A stretch of DNA of 64,000 nt, taken from positions 62,001 to 126,000 of the forward strand of contig JAXGSB010000001.1 of NCBI GenBank assembly GCA_040765295.1. The letters run 5' to 3'. Origin of the DNA: Scatomorpha sp040765295. GTDB taxonomy: Bacteria > Bacillota > Clostridia > Oscillospirales > Oscillospiraceae. The notes under the pieces were generated by a model. That model ran no database searches. It was given only the letters and a program-made list of their open reading frames with translations, and was not told the origin of the DNA. Position numbers and translations under genes: made by a program. Numbering within the stretch: position 1 is the stretch's first letter; each line of letters opens with the position of its first letter. Positions 53,601 to 60,729 of the stretch are shown here, piece by piece.

Positions 53601-53674
53601 TGAAGCTTGGGGATTTGTATAGCTCTAATAATATTCTGAGTGTACAAGAATACCAAAACCACGTGTTCTCATGA
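50624..53674 (+). CDS. RgpF-type glycan synthesis protein fused to a HAD domain
   Basis: 1,016 residues from GTG at 50624 (AAGGGAGG nine bases before); a TTG at 50615 touches the ribosome site and is rejected. Residues about 1-130 are basic and helical. About 170-400 resemble RgpF rhamnan-synthesis proteins (KIAVHAHMYYVDL, SGRDFGPMFV, YILHVHTKKSL, WRKYLLDGVLGS, FSAGSMFWCKTDAI). About 430-640 are a HAD domain: IITFDIFDTLVTRKVYE (catalytic DxFDT), LILITDTYYTKE, and HVGDSDISDIVIVES. About 690-1016 have a region (LLFVSREGYFLQKIY, CIVDLGYSGTEQYYL) that I have seen after such HAD domains. It is strikingly AT-rich, with long A runs, unlike its neighbours, and so probably acquired. Confidence 0.8.
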   Translation: MAEINFKDKYYEMLRKELFDYQLISFYKKEIKNKNKQIDDMSEYLSYLENENKGYNRKIYKIAEAFQKVVDKLIPFKSKRSYLIHKAYSILTYPFKLIIKTIKKTIKFLFLILLPKKIRRKLNHKIHSSRNISKLKDMAYYSNLPRRKCINDNDDYILLDNKITIDGKIAVHAHMYYVDLTNEFVKYLKNIPYEFDLYISTMRKKDIPIMYLKFQNITNADKIVIKKSKNSGRDFGPMFVLFGNDLKKYDYILHVHTKKSLRIGSEQTGWRKYLLDGVLGSRELVMQYFDLMDNHNIGLAYPGTYQIVQLPSYSWILNYRFAKKYFEKCGFEIKDEYLNFSAGSMFWCKTDAIKQLFDLNLEWEDFGVEEETIEGTLAHAVERIFGIACKYNNYDFATFGRDNIFHINDDDYGLKKYTEIYLDNTFNVLNDYKIITFDIFDTLVTRKVYEADDVFELVDEKVSQSFNIAKGEYKTNRKKAEDNLRKKNNYVGEVNIDEIYEEFSRLLNASAELSNQIKEVEIETDISLIIPRKDMLVLYNKLKSMNKQLILITDTYYTKEIIERILCNCGYLGYYDLLLSSETGFRKDNGTVWNYYYNKYPNINSIHVGDSDISDIVIVESILKKPIYHILNGKKVYEISKLNVGSKNNLDNRIIKGLLVNNILFNSPFNLQQSKGVRIDDLKSYGYCLLAPVIFTYFQWLIKNIDKNYNLLFVSREGYFLQKIYNLILDKSSKYEKNSNYYFLISKRAVSIPTIETMQDIKNILSSYYDGSLKELIFDRLGYILPDNIENKFVNSPRDIDEIITFVEQFKEEIIFNASIEKNNYLKYIDSINLNKDNKNCIVDLGYSGTEQYYLSKLMEENIEGAYFLTSDNLKPLALNGKVFSCYNDTIYDDSFSKHAIFKYRFFLEAFLTSDCGQLIKFDENAEPVYMNSVNNIDKLNEIYEGISEFISDISEISNVDIIDLNIDKEYIEKQFEKIVKHCAFSEEIINTLKLGDLYSSNNILSVQEYQNHVFS

Positions 53675-53681
53675 GTTGATC

Positions 53682-53756
53682 TATAGTTGAGATTGAGAAA
53701 CTTATAAAAAGGGCGATGGAAAAGCCCACACAAGCCTAACATAACAGGTCTAACAT
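53682..53756 (+). pseudogene. Diverged copy of the P-ATPase 3' end
   Basis: Aligns without gaps to 47612-47693: the last about 19 codons plus the trailing ACAGGTCTA-ATCCTAAT. It would encode IVEIEKLIKRAMEKPTQA and a stop, against IVEIVKLIKRAAEKPVQA in the full gene. About one in five bases differs, so it comes from a related but different allele. Confidence 0.85.
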
Positions 53757-53772
53757 CCTAATATAAATGAAG

Positions 53773-53811
53773 AGCAAAGCACTAACCTTTAAAAAGGGTC
53801 GGTTTTTTGCT
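53773..53811 (+). terminator. Likely original terminator of the P-ATPase
   Basis: AGCAAA/TTTGCT outer arms and an ACC/GGT inner pairing, ending in TTTTTTGCTT, directly after the remnant copy. A degraded relative (CTCTTTCAGAAAGGG, then GTGTTTTGCTTTT) follows the first IS3 element near 48996-49028. Confidence 0.5.
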
Positions 53812-54010
53812 TTATAAGTAAAATTATGGTAAAGTTTTGTCAAGTAGAAAATTTTGTCATAAAGATGACTCTTTGGCGGTAAGTTCTTGTGAGCAGTAAA
53901 AATCTCAAAAAAAAGAAAATAAATATATCAGTCGAGCCTGTGAGATAAATTCTGTAAATAATATCTAGCCTCCTATGTTAAAATTAAAAATACCATAGGA
54001 GATAATTTTT

Positions 54011-55249
54011 ATGGCAAAGAAAGAACCGTATCGTATTAAACCGCTGAATAAGAACAAGAAAAACATCTTCAAGTCTCTCATTGAAGAGTACGATATCGAA
54101 ACAGCAGAAGACATTCAGGAGGCACTTAAAGACCTTCTGGGCGGCACGATTAAGAGCATGATGGAAGCTGAGATGATAGACCATCTCGGCTATGAGAAAT
54201 CAGAGCGCTTGGAAACAGACAACTATCGTAACGGCACCAAGAAGAAAACTGTTCGCAGCCATTATGGTGAATTCGAGCTTGAAGTTCCACAAGATCGCAA
54301 CAGCAGCTTTGAGCCAAAGGTTGTAAAGAAACGTCAGAAAGACATCTCGGAGATAGACCAAAAGATTATCAGCATGTATGCAAGAGGTCTTACGACTCGT
54401 CAAATTTCAGACCAAATTGAGGAAATCTATGGTTTTGAGTGCAGCGAATTTTTCATCTCCGATGTGACAGACAAAATCCTCCAAGATATTGAAGATTGGC
54501 AAAACAAGCCTTTAGATGAGATTTATCCAATTCTTTTCATCGACCGCCGTACATTTTTCCGTTAGAGAGGATAATATAATAAAAAAACTTGCTGCCTATG
54601 TAATTCTAGCCGTTACACTTGATGGCCGTAAGGATGTTATCAGTCTTCAGGTCGGCGAGAACGAGAGCAGCAAATACCGGCTTGGAATTATGAATGAGCT
54701 AAAGAATCGCGGAGTGAAGGATGTGATGATTATCTGTGCTGATGGTCTTTCCGGCATAAAGGAAGCCATCTCTGCAGCTTTCCCGAACACTGAATATCAG
54801 CGTTGCTTCGTACATCAGGTTCGCAATACCCTTAAGTATGTTTCCTACAAAGACAGGAAACTTTTCGCTTCGGACTTAAAAAGCATATATCTTTTTCCGG
54901 ATGAGGCAAAGGCACTTGAAAACCTAGACTCCGTTACCGAAAAATGGTCATCCAAATATCCGAGTGCCATGAAAAGCTGGAAGCAGAAATAGGATGTCCT
55001 AAGTCCCACTTTCAAGTTTTCAATGCGCACCAGAACGGTTGTGTACACAACAAACGTAATCGAGAGCCTAAATAGCCTTTACAAGAAACTGAATATGTAG
55101 AGATCAGTCTTTCTGAGTGATAAAGCTTTGCTAAAGGCTCTCTATCTATCAACCATGCAGATTACTAAAAAAGTGAACATGCCATTGAGAGACTGGGGTG
55201 CAGCCTACGGAGAGTTCTGCATTATGTACGAAGGGAGACTTCCGGATTA
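54011..55249 (+). pseudogene. Decayed IS256-family transposase
   Basis: The N-terminal part (54011 on: LLGGTIKSMMEAEMIDHLGYE, DNYRNGTKKKTVRS, VPQDRNSSFEPKVVKK) is IS256-like. An extra C near 54542-54546 breaks the frame in what should read PILFIDAVHFSVRED. The middle continues in another frame to 54992 (VILAVTLDGRKDVISLQVGE, IICADGLSGIKEAI, YQRCFVHQVRNTL). After a TAG the rest reads on in a third frame (TTNVIESLNSLYKKLN, another stop, then WGAAYGEFCIMYEGRLP). So there are at least two frame changes and two stops. The gene cannot make a functional transposase. Element ends were not identified; 55250-55358 shows nothing else. Confidence 0.85.
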
Positions 55250-55468
55250 ATTCACTGAAAATGCTCAAGGAACCTCTCTTTCGAAGGGCTCCTTGACATA
55301 TTATTTATTGCATTTTTACTGATGCCGACTGGGGGAAGTCTTGTTTTTAGACGCTCTATGAAGTGGTAAGCTTTTATTGGACACGAAGGGGGTATATTTT
55401 GTACACAAGGTGTATTATATAGTGGTCATTATATACATAGACCCTCAAAAGAGATTAGGAGGCTTGCT

Positions 55469-55819
55469 TTGAAATATTCAAAAGAAGAACGACTCGAGAT
55501 TGGTCGTCAACTCTATACCGGAGAAATTAGTCGGTCTTGGGCGGCAGAAACATACGGAGTCAGCGAAACTACTGCTCGGGAATATATGAGGCTCTATCGT
55601 GACACGAATAAGCTGCTGCCAAAGAAAAGAAGAAAAAGGCTGGAAACACCAACATTTAAGAAAAATCCGGACGGAATAGAAGAATATGAATCCATGTCGA
55701 AGGAAGAATTAATTCAGGAGCTTGTTAAGTCCAAGATTACTGAGGCACGGTTAAAAAAAGGATACGAGGTGAAAGGGGATGGTACGGTAATTCTGTACGG
55801 CAACAAGAATATCAAGTGA
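55469..55819 (+). CDS. IS3-family orfA, helix-turn-helix protein
   Basis: 116 residues; start behind TTAGGAGGCTTGCTT. A helix-turn-helix (KEERLEIGRQLYTGEISR, AAETYGVSETTAREYMRLY) that would bind the element ends is followed by a Lys-rich linker and a short helical stretch (MSKEELIQELVKSKITEARL). The stop overlaps the start of orfB by 4 bp, so a coupling or frameshift arrangement as in other IS3 elements is expected. Confidence 0.85.
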   Translation: MKYSKEERLEIGRQLYTGEISRSWAAETYGVSETTAREYMRLYRDTNKLLPKKRRKRLETPTFKKNPDGIEEYESMSKEELIQELVKSKITEARLKKGYEVKGDGTVILYGNKNIK

Positions 55820-56694
55820 TTATGGAACTCTCGGGAAGGTTTCCGGTAAAACTACTCTGTGAAACAATGGGAATACAGCGGAGCAGCTTCTACAGTTGGA
55901 AGAAGAGACTTTCAAATCCATCGGACAGAACAAAAAGCTTTGTCAGCAACATTGTTCTGTTTAGGCAGTATCATTTGAAATATCCTTCACATGGATACCG
56001 GTGGCTCAATGCTAAAATACGCTTGGATACAGGACTTGTCCTTTCGGATCCATATGCTCACAAATGTTGCAAAGAAGCGGGAATAAAGAGCAAATCCAAA
56101 CGTTACAAGTACAAAAAGTCCGGAGACCCAATCAAAGTATTTCCCAATCTGCTTATGTCAGAGTTACAGATTGACGCTCCTTTGCAATGTATAGTCAGTG
56201 ACATGACTGCATTCAATGTTAAGGGTGTATACTACGAACTTGTGCTGTATATGGATTTGTGGAACAATGAAATTGTAAGTCACTCTCTGTCCGCTAAGCG
56301 TGGTGACCGAATGACATACATCAGTGGACTCGAGGATGTGATAGAGATTAAAAAACAACATCCGGAATATGAAACGGTGCTTCATTCTGATCAAGGCTCT
56401 GTTTATACATCCAAAGCATTTAATGAATTACTTCCTATGTACAACATAACACGCTCCATGTCTCGTGCGGGTAAACCTACGGATAACGCCGCGATGGAAG
56501 CAATCAACGGTTGGATTAAGGCAGAGCTGTTCATGGATTTTCATATTACCGGAGAGCGTCCTGTTGAGGATGAAATAGATGAATATATTCATTTTTTCAA
56601 CGAACAGAGACCAGCCTATTCTCTTAACTATCTGACCCCTGTGCAATACCGAGAGTCCAACTTACCTAATTCGGTGTTCACTATTTATGTCTGA
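55816..56694 (+). CDS. IS3-family orfB transposase
   Basis: 292 residues. It has the HTH_21-type start (LCETMGIQRSSFYSWKKRLS, YPSHGYRWLNAKIR) and an intact DDE core: Asp in CIVSDMTAFNVKG, Asp in TVLHSDQGSVYTS, Glu in DNAAMEAINGWIKAEL. The end FFNEQRPAYSLNYLTPVQYRE is usual. No stop or shift is seen, so the element may be active. Confidence 0.9.
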   Translation: MIMELSGRFPVKLLCETMGIQRSSFYSWKKRLSNPSDRTKSFVSNIVLFRQYHLKYPSHGYRWLNAKIRLDTGLVLSDPYAHKCCKEAGIKSKSKRYKYKKSGDPIKVFPNLLMSELQIDAPLQCIVSDMTAFNVKGVYYELVLYMDLWNNEIVSHSLSAKRGDRMTYISGLEDVIEIKKQHPEYETVLHSDQGSVYTSKAFNELLPMYNITRSMSRAGKPTDNAAMEAINGWIKAELFMDFHITGERPVEDEIDEYIHFFNEQRPAYSLNYLTPVQYRESNLPNSVFTIYV

Positions 56695-56835
56695 TTTTTG
56701 AATTTATGTGTCCAATTTTTGTTGACTAGTGCACTAACCCGGAAAATTAAGTTAGTTTATCATAAGAGGCTAATTTACAGAAAAGTTCTCACACTCCCTG
56801 CCGAAGTGACACTCGCGCCAAATATGGATAGTAAT

Positions 56836-58113
56836 TTAAATTTTTTCTAATAATTCTTCTACTATTGCATCATATTTTTTTGCAACATTGATTGAATTAA
56901 ACTCTTCTATATTGTCATTCAACTTATTTGCGCCATTTGCTAATATATATACCAAGTTGTTGTATATATCATCTTCGCTGAATGTTGCCACATTTGCATT
57001 AATTTTCCTTAGAATGTCTGCGCCGGCGCCATCCAGCATTGTTATTCCCAATATCGCTTTCTTTGCACCGATATAATCTGCCAGCTTTGCTGCAAAGAAA
57101 ATGTTTTCATTTAAAATTTCTCCTAAATTAGCATCAAACAGCAACAATAAATCACTGCTTAACATTATTTGCAGGCCTTCTAAATAGCTAACCGAATCTC
57201 TGACCTTAACCATATCAGTCAGTCCGCAGTCAATTATATTTGCTCTGTCGGACATAGACATATTGCCATAAAAGTTAATTTCAACTTTATGCAAAAGCTT
57301 AGGTCTATGCTTCTTTATTCTTGATAATGCTTTCAAAAACAAATTGACGTTTCTTATTTTATCTAAGTTTCCCAAATGTGCCATTATATATTTATCTTTT
57401 TTGCGAGTAGAAGCACTGCTGTCGCTGCTATAATTATACAGAGATTCATCAAATGAATGAGGCAAAACAAGGGCTTTTGAAATTATACCTTTTGGATAAT
57501 TCTTTAGCATATATCCTTTTTGATAATCGTTATTTAGAACTATTATATCCGCAGCAAGAAAAACATCTTTTTCAAGCTTTGAATTTTTTAATTCCGGAAC
57601 AATTTTTTTATTTCTCATTTTCCAAATAAGGTTCTTTAACATCCTCTTGGGTGAAAGCATATAGCTTAACGGGGTGTTCTCAAATCCATAGGGCAAAAGG
57701 CGATATGGGTTCTTTCTTCCGGAAAAAAGATTGTACGGATTATTGAAGATTGGCTCTCCAAAAGAAGCAATCCATTTTACATTCGGGTATTTTTTCTTAA
57801 TGGCTAAACCGACTTCATGCGCTTCGGGAGCCATCGATTTTGTCATTATAAAGCTGTAATCTTCTTTATGTTTATCATAATACTCAACAGCCTCCTGAGC
57901 CCACTCCTGTAAGCTCTCGCTTTCAGAAAATACAGTTTGAATGTTTTGACTCGGTAAATAGGTGTCCTTATTCTCATAAGACCGAAGAATGTTGCTTTTT
58001 TGAGTAAACACATCATATTTAAAAATTGAATTCTTAAGCAATTTAAATGCTTCCAGCCCTTCCGACGAATTAATTGGCGGAAAAAACCGGCTTACAACAA
58101 ACCCTTTCATCAT
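56836..58113 (-). CDS. Glycosyltransferase, GT4-like
   Basis: 425 residues; ATG-ATG start behind GCGAGGGAA, overlapping the GT2 stop by 4 bp. Two Rossmann-like halves are suggested: an N-terminal GFVVSRFFPPINSSEGLEAF (glycine-rich acceptor side) and a C-terminal part with YIMAHLGNLDKIRNVNLFLKA, VEINFYGNMS, and LLLLFDANLGEILNENIFFAAKLADYIGAKKAILGI, where the ENIFFAAKLADYIGAKKAI stretch matches the donor-binding end of GT4 enzymes. Sugar and linkage cannot be told. It is the last gene of a three-gene glycan operon. Confidence 0.8.
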   Translation of the reverse strand: MMKGFVVSRFFPPINSSEGLEAFKLLKNSIFKYDVFTQKSNILRSYENKDTYLPSQNIQTVFSESESLQEWAQEAVEYYDKHKEDYSFIMTKSMAPEAHEVGLAIKKKYPNVKWIASFGEPIFNNPYNLFSGRKNPYRLLPYGFENTPLSYMLSPKRMLKNLIWKMRNKKIVPELKNSKLEKDVFLAADIIVLNNDYQKGYMLKNYPKGIISKALVLPHSFDESLYNYSSDSSASTRKKDKYIMAHLGNLDKIRNVNLFLKALSRIKKHRPKLLHKVEINFYGNMSMSDRANIIDCGLTDMVKVRDSVSYLEGLQIMLSSDLLLLFDANLGEILNENIFFAAKLADYIGAKKAILGITMLDGAGADILRKINANVATFSEDDIYNNLVYILANGANKLNDNIEEFNSINVAKKYDAIVEELLEKI

Positions 58114-59129
58114 TTCCCTCGCGATAGTTTAGATATTAATCTTGAAAACACATTTCCGGCCCTGCTTACAAAAATAAAATATGTTTTTCTGTTTGCCAGA
58201 ATGTATCCGCTATTTGTTTTCTTATATAAATCAACAGCTGTTGATTTTAAATACGAGTCAAATTCTCTTATATTTTTTCTCATCTCGGCTGTTTCGCCCC
58301 ATTTACAAAACACAAAGTAATGAGTTTCGAGAAGAGAAGAAATAATTTTACCGACATATTTCTTTATCTTCTCTTCGTCGGATAATCCGGAATAGAAGTC
58401 GATAACACGCCTCATCATTTTTTCATGATGTGCACAGTTTTTAACATAGCTCTTTGTACTTACACTCTGCTCTGCTCTGCCGAGAAAATATCTATAGATA
58501 TCAAAGTCCAAATATTTAAATGTTTTTATATAAGGAGCAGGTAAAATAATATATTCCATATCAACATAAAACATTTTCTCGTCTAAATACAACTTTGCAT
58601 CATTCAATATTTTTGTCTTATAAGTAATGTTGGCCATGCCGAAACGCTTGTCTTTTAATGTACTGAAGTCAAAGCTGTCCACATTGTATAAGACATTACT
58701 TTCTATAAGATCAATGAATGTTGATGATATGCTGACTCCCGAAGCAACTTCTTCTCTTGAATAATCAGTTATAATCATATCGGCATCTTCTTTTTCAAGC
58801 GCATTGACATAGTCCGGAAAATCATCTATGTTTACCCAGTCATCGGAATCAACAACTCTAAAATACTTTCCGGAAGCGGCTTTAAGTCCTGCATTAATGG
58901 TCGAGCCATGACCTCCGTTTTCTTTATCGATTACAGAAACAGTGTTAGGATATTTTGTCTCATAAAACCTAGCTATTTCCAGAGAGCTGTCCTTACTGCC
59001 GTCGTTAACAACTATCATCTCTATTTTTTCATTCGTTATTTTGTCAAAAAGCAAAGAGCTTAAGCATCTTGAAAGATATTTTTCCGTATTATAAGTCGGC
59101 ACAACAACGGTTAAGATTTTGTTTTGCAT
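58110..59129 (-). CDS. Family 2 glycosyltransferase
   Basis: 339 residues from the ATG at 59127-59129 (MQNKILTVVVPTYN) behind GGGAGAATAGT; an upstream Met gives an unrelated extension read from the neighbour gene. GT-A motifs: VVVPTYNTEKYLSRCLSSLL, IVVNDGSKDSS, ENGGHGSTINAGLKAASGKY, and the metal-binding VVDSDDWV (about 92-99). It transfers a sugar from a nucleotide donor to a lipid-linked or surface acceptor. It starts one base after the stop of the mutase-like gene. Confidence 0.9.
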   Translation of the reverse strand: MQNKILTVVVPTYNTEKYLSRCLSSLLFDKITNEKIEMIVVNDGSKDSSLEIARFYETKYPNTVSVIDKENGGHGSTINAGLKAASGKYFRVVDSDDWVNIDDFPDYVNALEKEDADMIITDYSREEVASGVSISSTFIDLIESNVLYNVDSFDFSTLKDKRFGMANITYKTKILNDAKLYLDEKMFYVDMEYIILPAPYIKTFKYLDFDIYRYFLGRAEQSVSTKSYVKNCAHHEKMMRRVIDFYSGLSDEEKIKKYVGKIISSLLETHYFVFCKWGETAEMRKNIREFDSYLKSTAVDLYKKTNSGYILANRKTYFIFVSRAGNVFSRLISKLSRGK

Positions 59130-59130
59130 A

Positions 59131-60399
59131 CTATTCTCCCAACTTTTTTGCCAATTCTTTTGCCCACAGCATTGAATCTTCCATAGAATTATATGTCCAT
59201 TTTCCATATCTTCCCAGTGTATAAAAATTCTTCCCGCATAAATCGGCTAAAAGCAAATCTATTTTCTTTTGAGTATAAGAATTAATATGAACATAAGCCG
59301 GATCCATAATCACATGATTATATGCGACAAGATTATTATCCAAATCTTTTATCCCTACCAGTTCCAATCCGGCGATTGTATTTTCGAACTGCTTATCAAC
59401 ATCCGGGTCTAACTTCTTATCTAATCCTATTTCGACATACAAGCTCAGTTTCTCTTGTCCCAAAATATTATTGTAAAATCCAACCCTATAAAAAGGCACT
59501 TCTTCGCCCGGAAAATATATCCAATGTTCGTCCTTATAATTATTTGAAGCCCTTTCAAAGCCCAAATTAAAAACTAAAACCTTATTGTAAGACATTTCTT
59601 CAACCAGCTCGTCATATCCGCCTATTAATGATAAGGCGACATTAAGCGGAATGGTATTTATCAGGTTTTCATAAAAGACTTTATCTCCGCTTACTGTTGT
59701 TACAAATTTTTCGTTTAAATTTATATCCTTAACTTCCGATTCGAATTTAAAGTTATTTTTTTCTAAATCGTTATAAAGTTTGTCAATAAAATACTGAGCG
59801 CCCTGTTTTAAATACCAAAACTTGGAATTATAGCTGCTAAATTCCGGTTTCTTCATATTTTTTATTATTACTCCGAAATCTGCATAGGGGAAAAACCTCC
59901 CCATAGCGTCAGGATCTAATTTTCTGAGTGAAGTTGCATACAGCTTCTCATTATATGGTTTTAAAAATTTTTCGGTTATACTCTTCCCGAATTTACCATA
60001 AAGCATATCAAGAAAATCTGTATATGAATCTTTTTCCTCCTTCACATATAGGTCATAAAGACAATCGATAAATTCTTCTTTATTTAACTGATGAATATTC
60101 ATCTGAAAAGGAAAATCGATGAGTTTTTCTTTATAATATATTTTTGTGTTCTTATCTCTTTCTATTTTTTCTTCTTCCTCAACCAAAGTCAAAAAAAGAT
60201 TCCTAAGTTCCTCGGTTTCAAAGTGATAAAAATGTCCTGCATAATCCCAAACATAATCATCTACATGGAACGTCTGACAGTAACCGCCATAATTAGATGT
60301 TTTTTCTAAGACAAGGTAATCATCCTTATCCTTGCTGAAATATGCAAAGCTGATGCCTGATAAGCCGGCACCCAGGATCAGATTTTTTACTTTAGTCAA
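59131..60399 (-). CDS. Flavoprotein of the UDP-galactopyranose-mutase/amine-oxidase type
   Basis: 422 residues from TTG at 60397-60399 (TKVKNLILGAG) behind GAGGATTGATAAAA; 39 further upstream codons lack a ribosome site. FAD-binding Rossmann motif LILGAGLSGISFAYF (about 5-19), YLVLEKTSNYGGYCQTF, and a substrate-domain pattern DYAGHFYHF, FPFQMNIHQL, FLKPYNEKLYAT. The end YTLGRYGKWTYNSMEDSMLWA is typical of mutase-like proteins in polysaccharide loci, which convert or oxidise nucleotide sugars. Classical UDP-galactopyranose mutase is a neighbour family, so the exact substrate is open. It is first of the three-gene operon. Confidence 0.8.
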   Translation of the reverse strand: MTKVKNLILGAGLSGISFAYFSKDKDDYLVLEKTSNYGGYCQTFHVDDYVWDYAGHFYHFETEELRNLFLTLVEEEEKIERDKNTKIYYKEKLIDFPFQMNIHQLNKEEFIDCLYDLYVKEEKDSYTDFLDMLYGKFGKSITEKFLKPYNEKLYATSLRKLDPDAMGRFFPYADFGVIIKNMKKPEFSSYNSKFWYLKQGAQYFIDKLYNDLEKNNFKFESEVKDINLNEKFVTTVSGDKVFYENLINTIPLNVALSLIGGYDELVEEMSYNKVLVFNLGFERASNNYKDEHWIYFPGEEVPFYRVGFYNNILGQEKLSLYVEIGLDKKLDPDVDKQFENTIAGLELVGIKDLDNNLVAYNHVIMDPAYVHINSYTQKKIDLLLADLCGKNFYTLGRYGKWTYNSMEDSMLWAKELAKKLGE

Positions 60400-60729
60400 T
60401 TTTATCAATCCTCTTTTATTAAAACTAAAAATATATGGGGCTCTCAAAATGATATTAATTAGACACCCGGCTTCATATCCGTTAACACAGTCTATCTTTT
60501 TATTACTATAACACAATTCGTTTATTTTGGTATATTTAGTATATATACATTATCGTTTTAACTACCTAATACAATGAGCTGTTCGATTCATACCGCAATG
60601 CTGATAATTGACCTTTATTTCACTTAAAGATATAATTAAAAAATAAGGCAAGTATTTAATTTAAAAATTATAATTTTAGTGTATTGTTAAATGTTTTTAA
60701 TGTGCAAATCTAAATAAGGGCGTTTAATT
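60400..60729. other. AT-rich divergent intergenic region
   Basis: No gene is supported. It separates the minus-strand glycan operon from the plus-strand GT fusion and must hold both promoters; a TATAGT-like -10 for the minus strand lies near 60505-60512, but the -35 is weak. Confidence 0.4.

Larger units (their letters stand above)
55359..56733 (+). mobile_element. Complete IS3-family element
   Basis: The ends carry imperfect inverted repeats: left TGAAGTGGTAAGC, TTTTATTGGACAC (55359-55384) and right, on the minus strand, TGCACTAGTCAAC, AAAAATTGGACAC (from 56733). Two overlapping frames orfA and orfB fill the inside. The boundaries are set from these repeats and could be a few bases off; I did not find a clear target duplication. 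Confidence 0.65.

Noticed and set aside
53410..53742. Minus-strand frame opposite the end of the RgpF-HAD gene
   Set aside because: Crosses the ATPase-tail remnant and is antisense to a clear coding frame.
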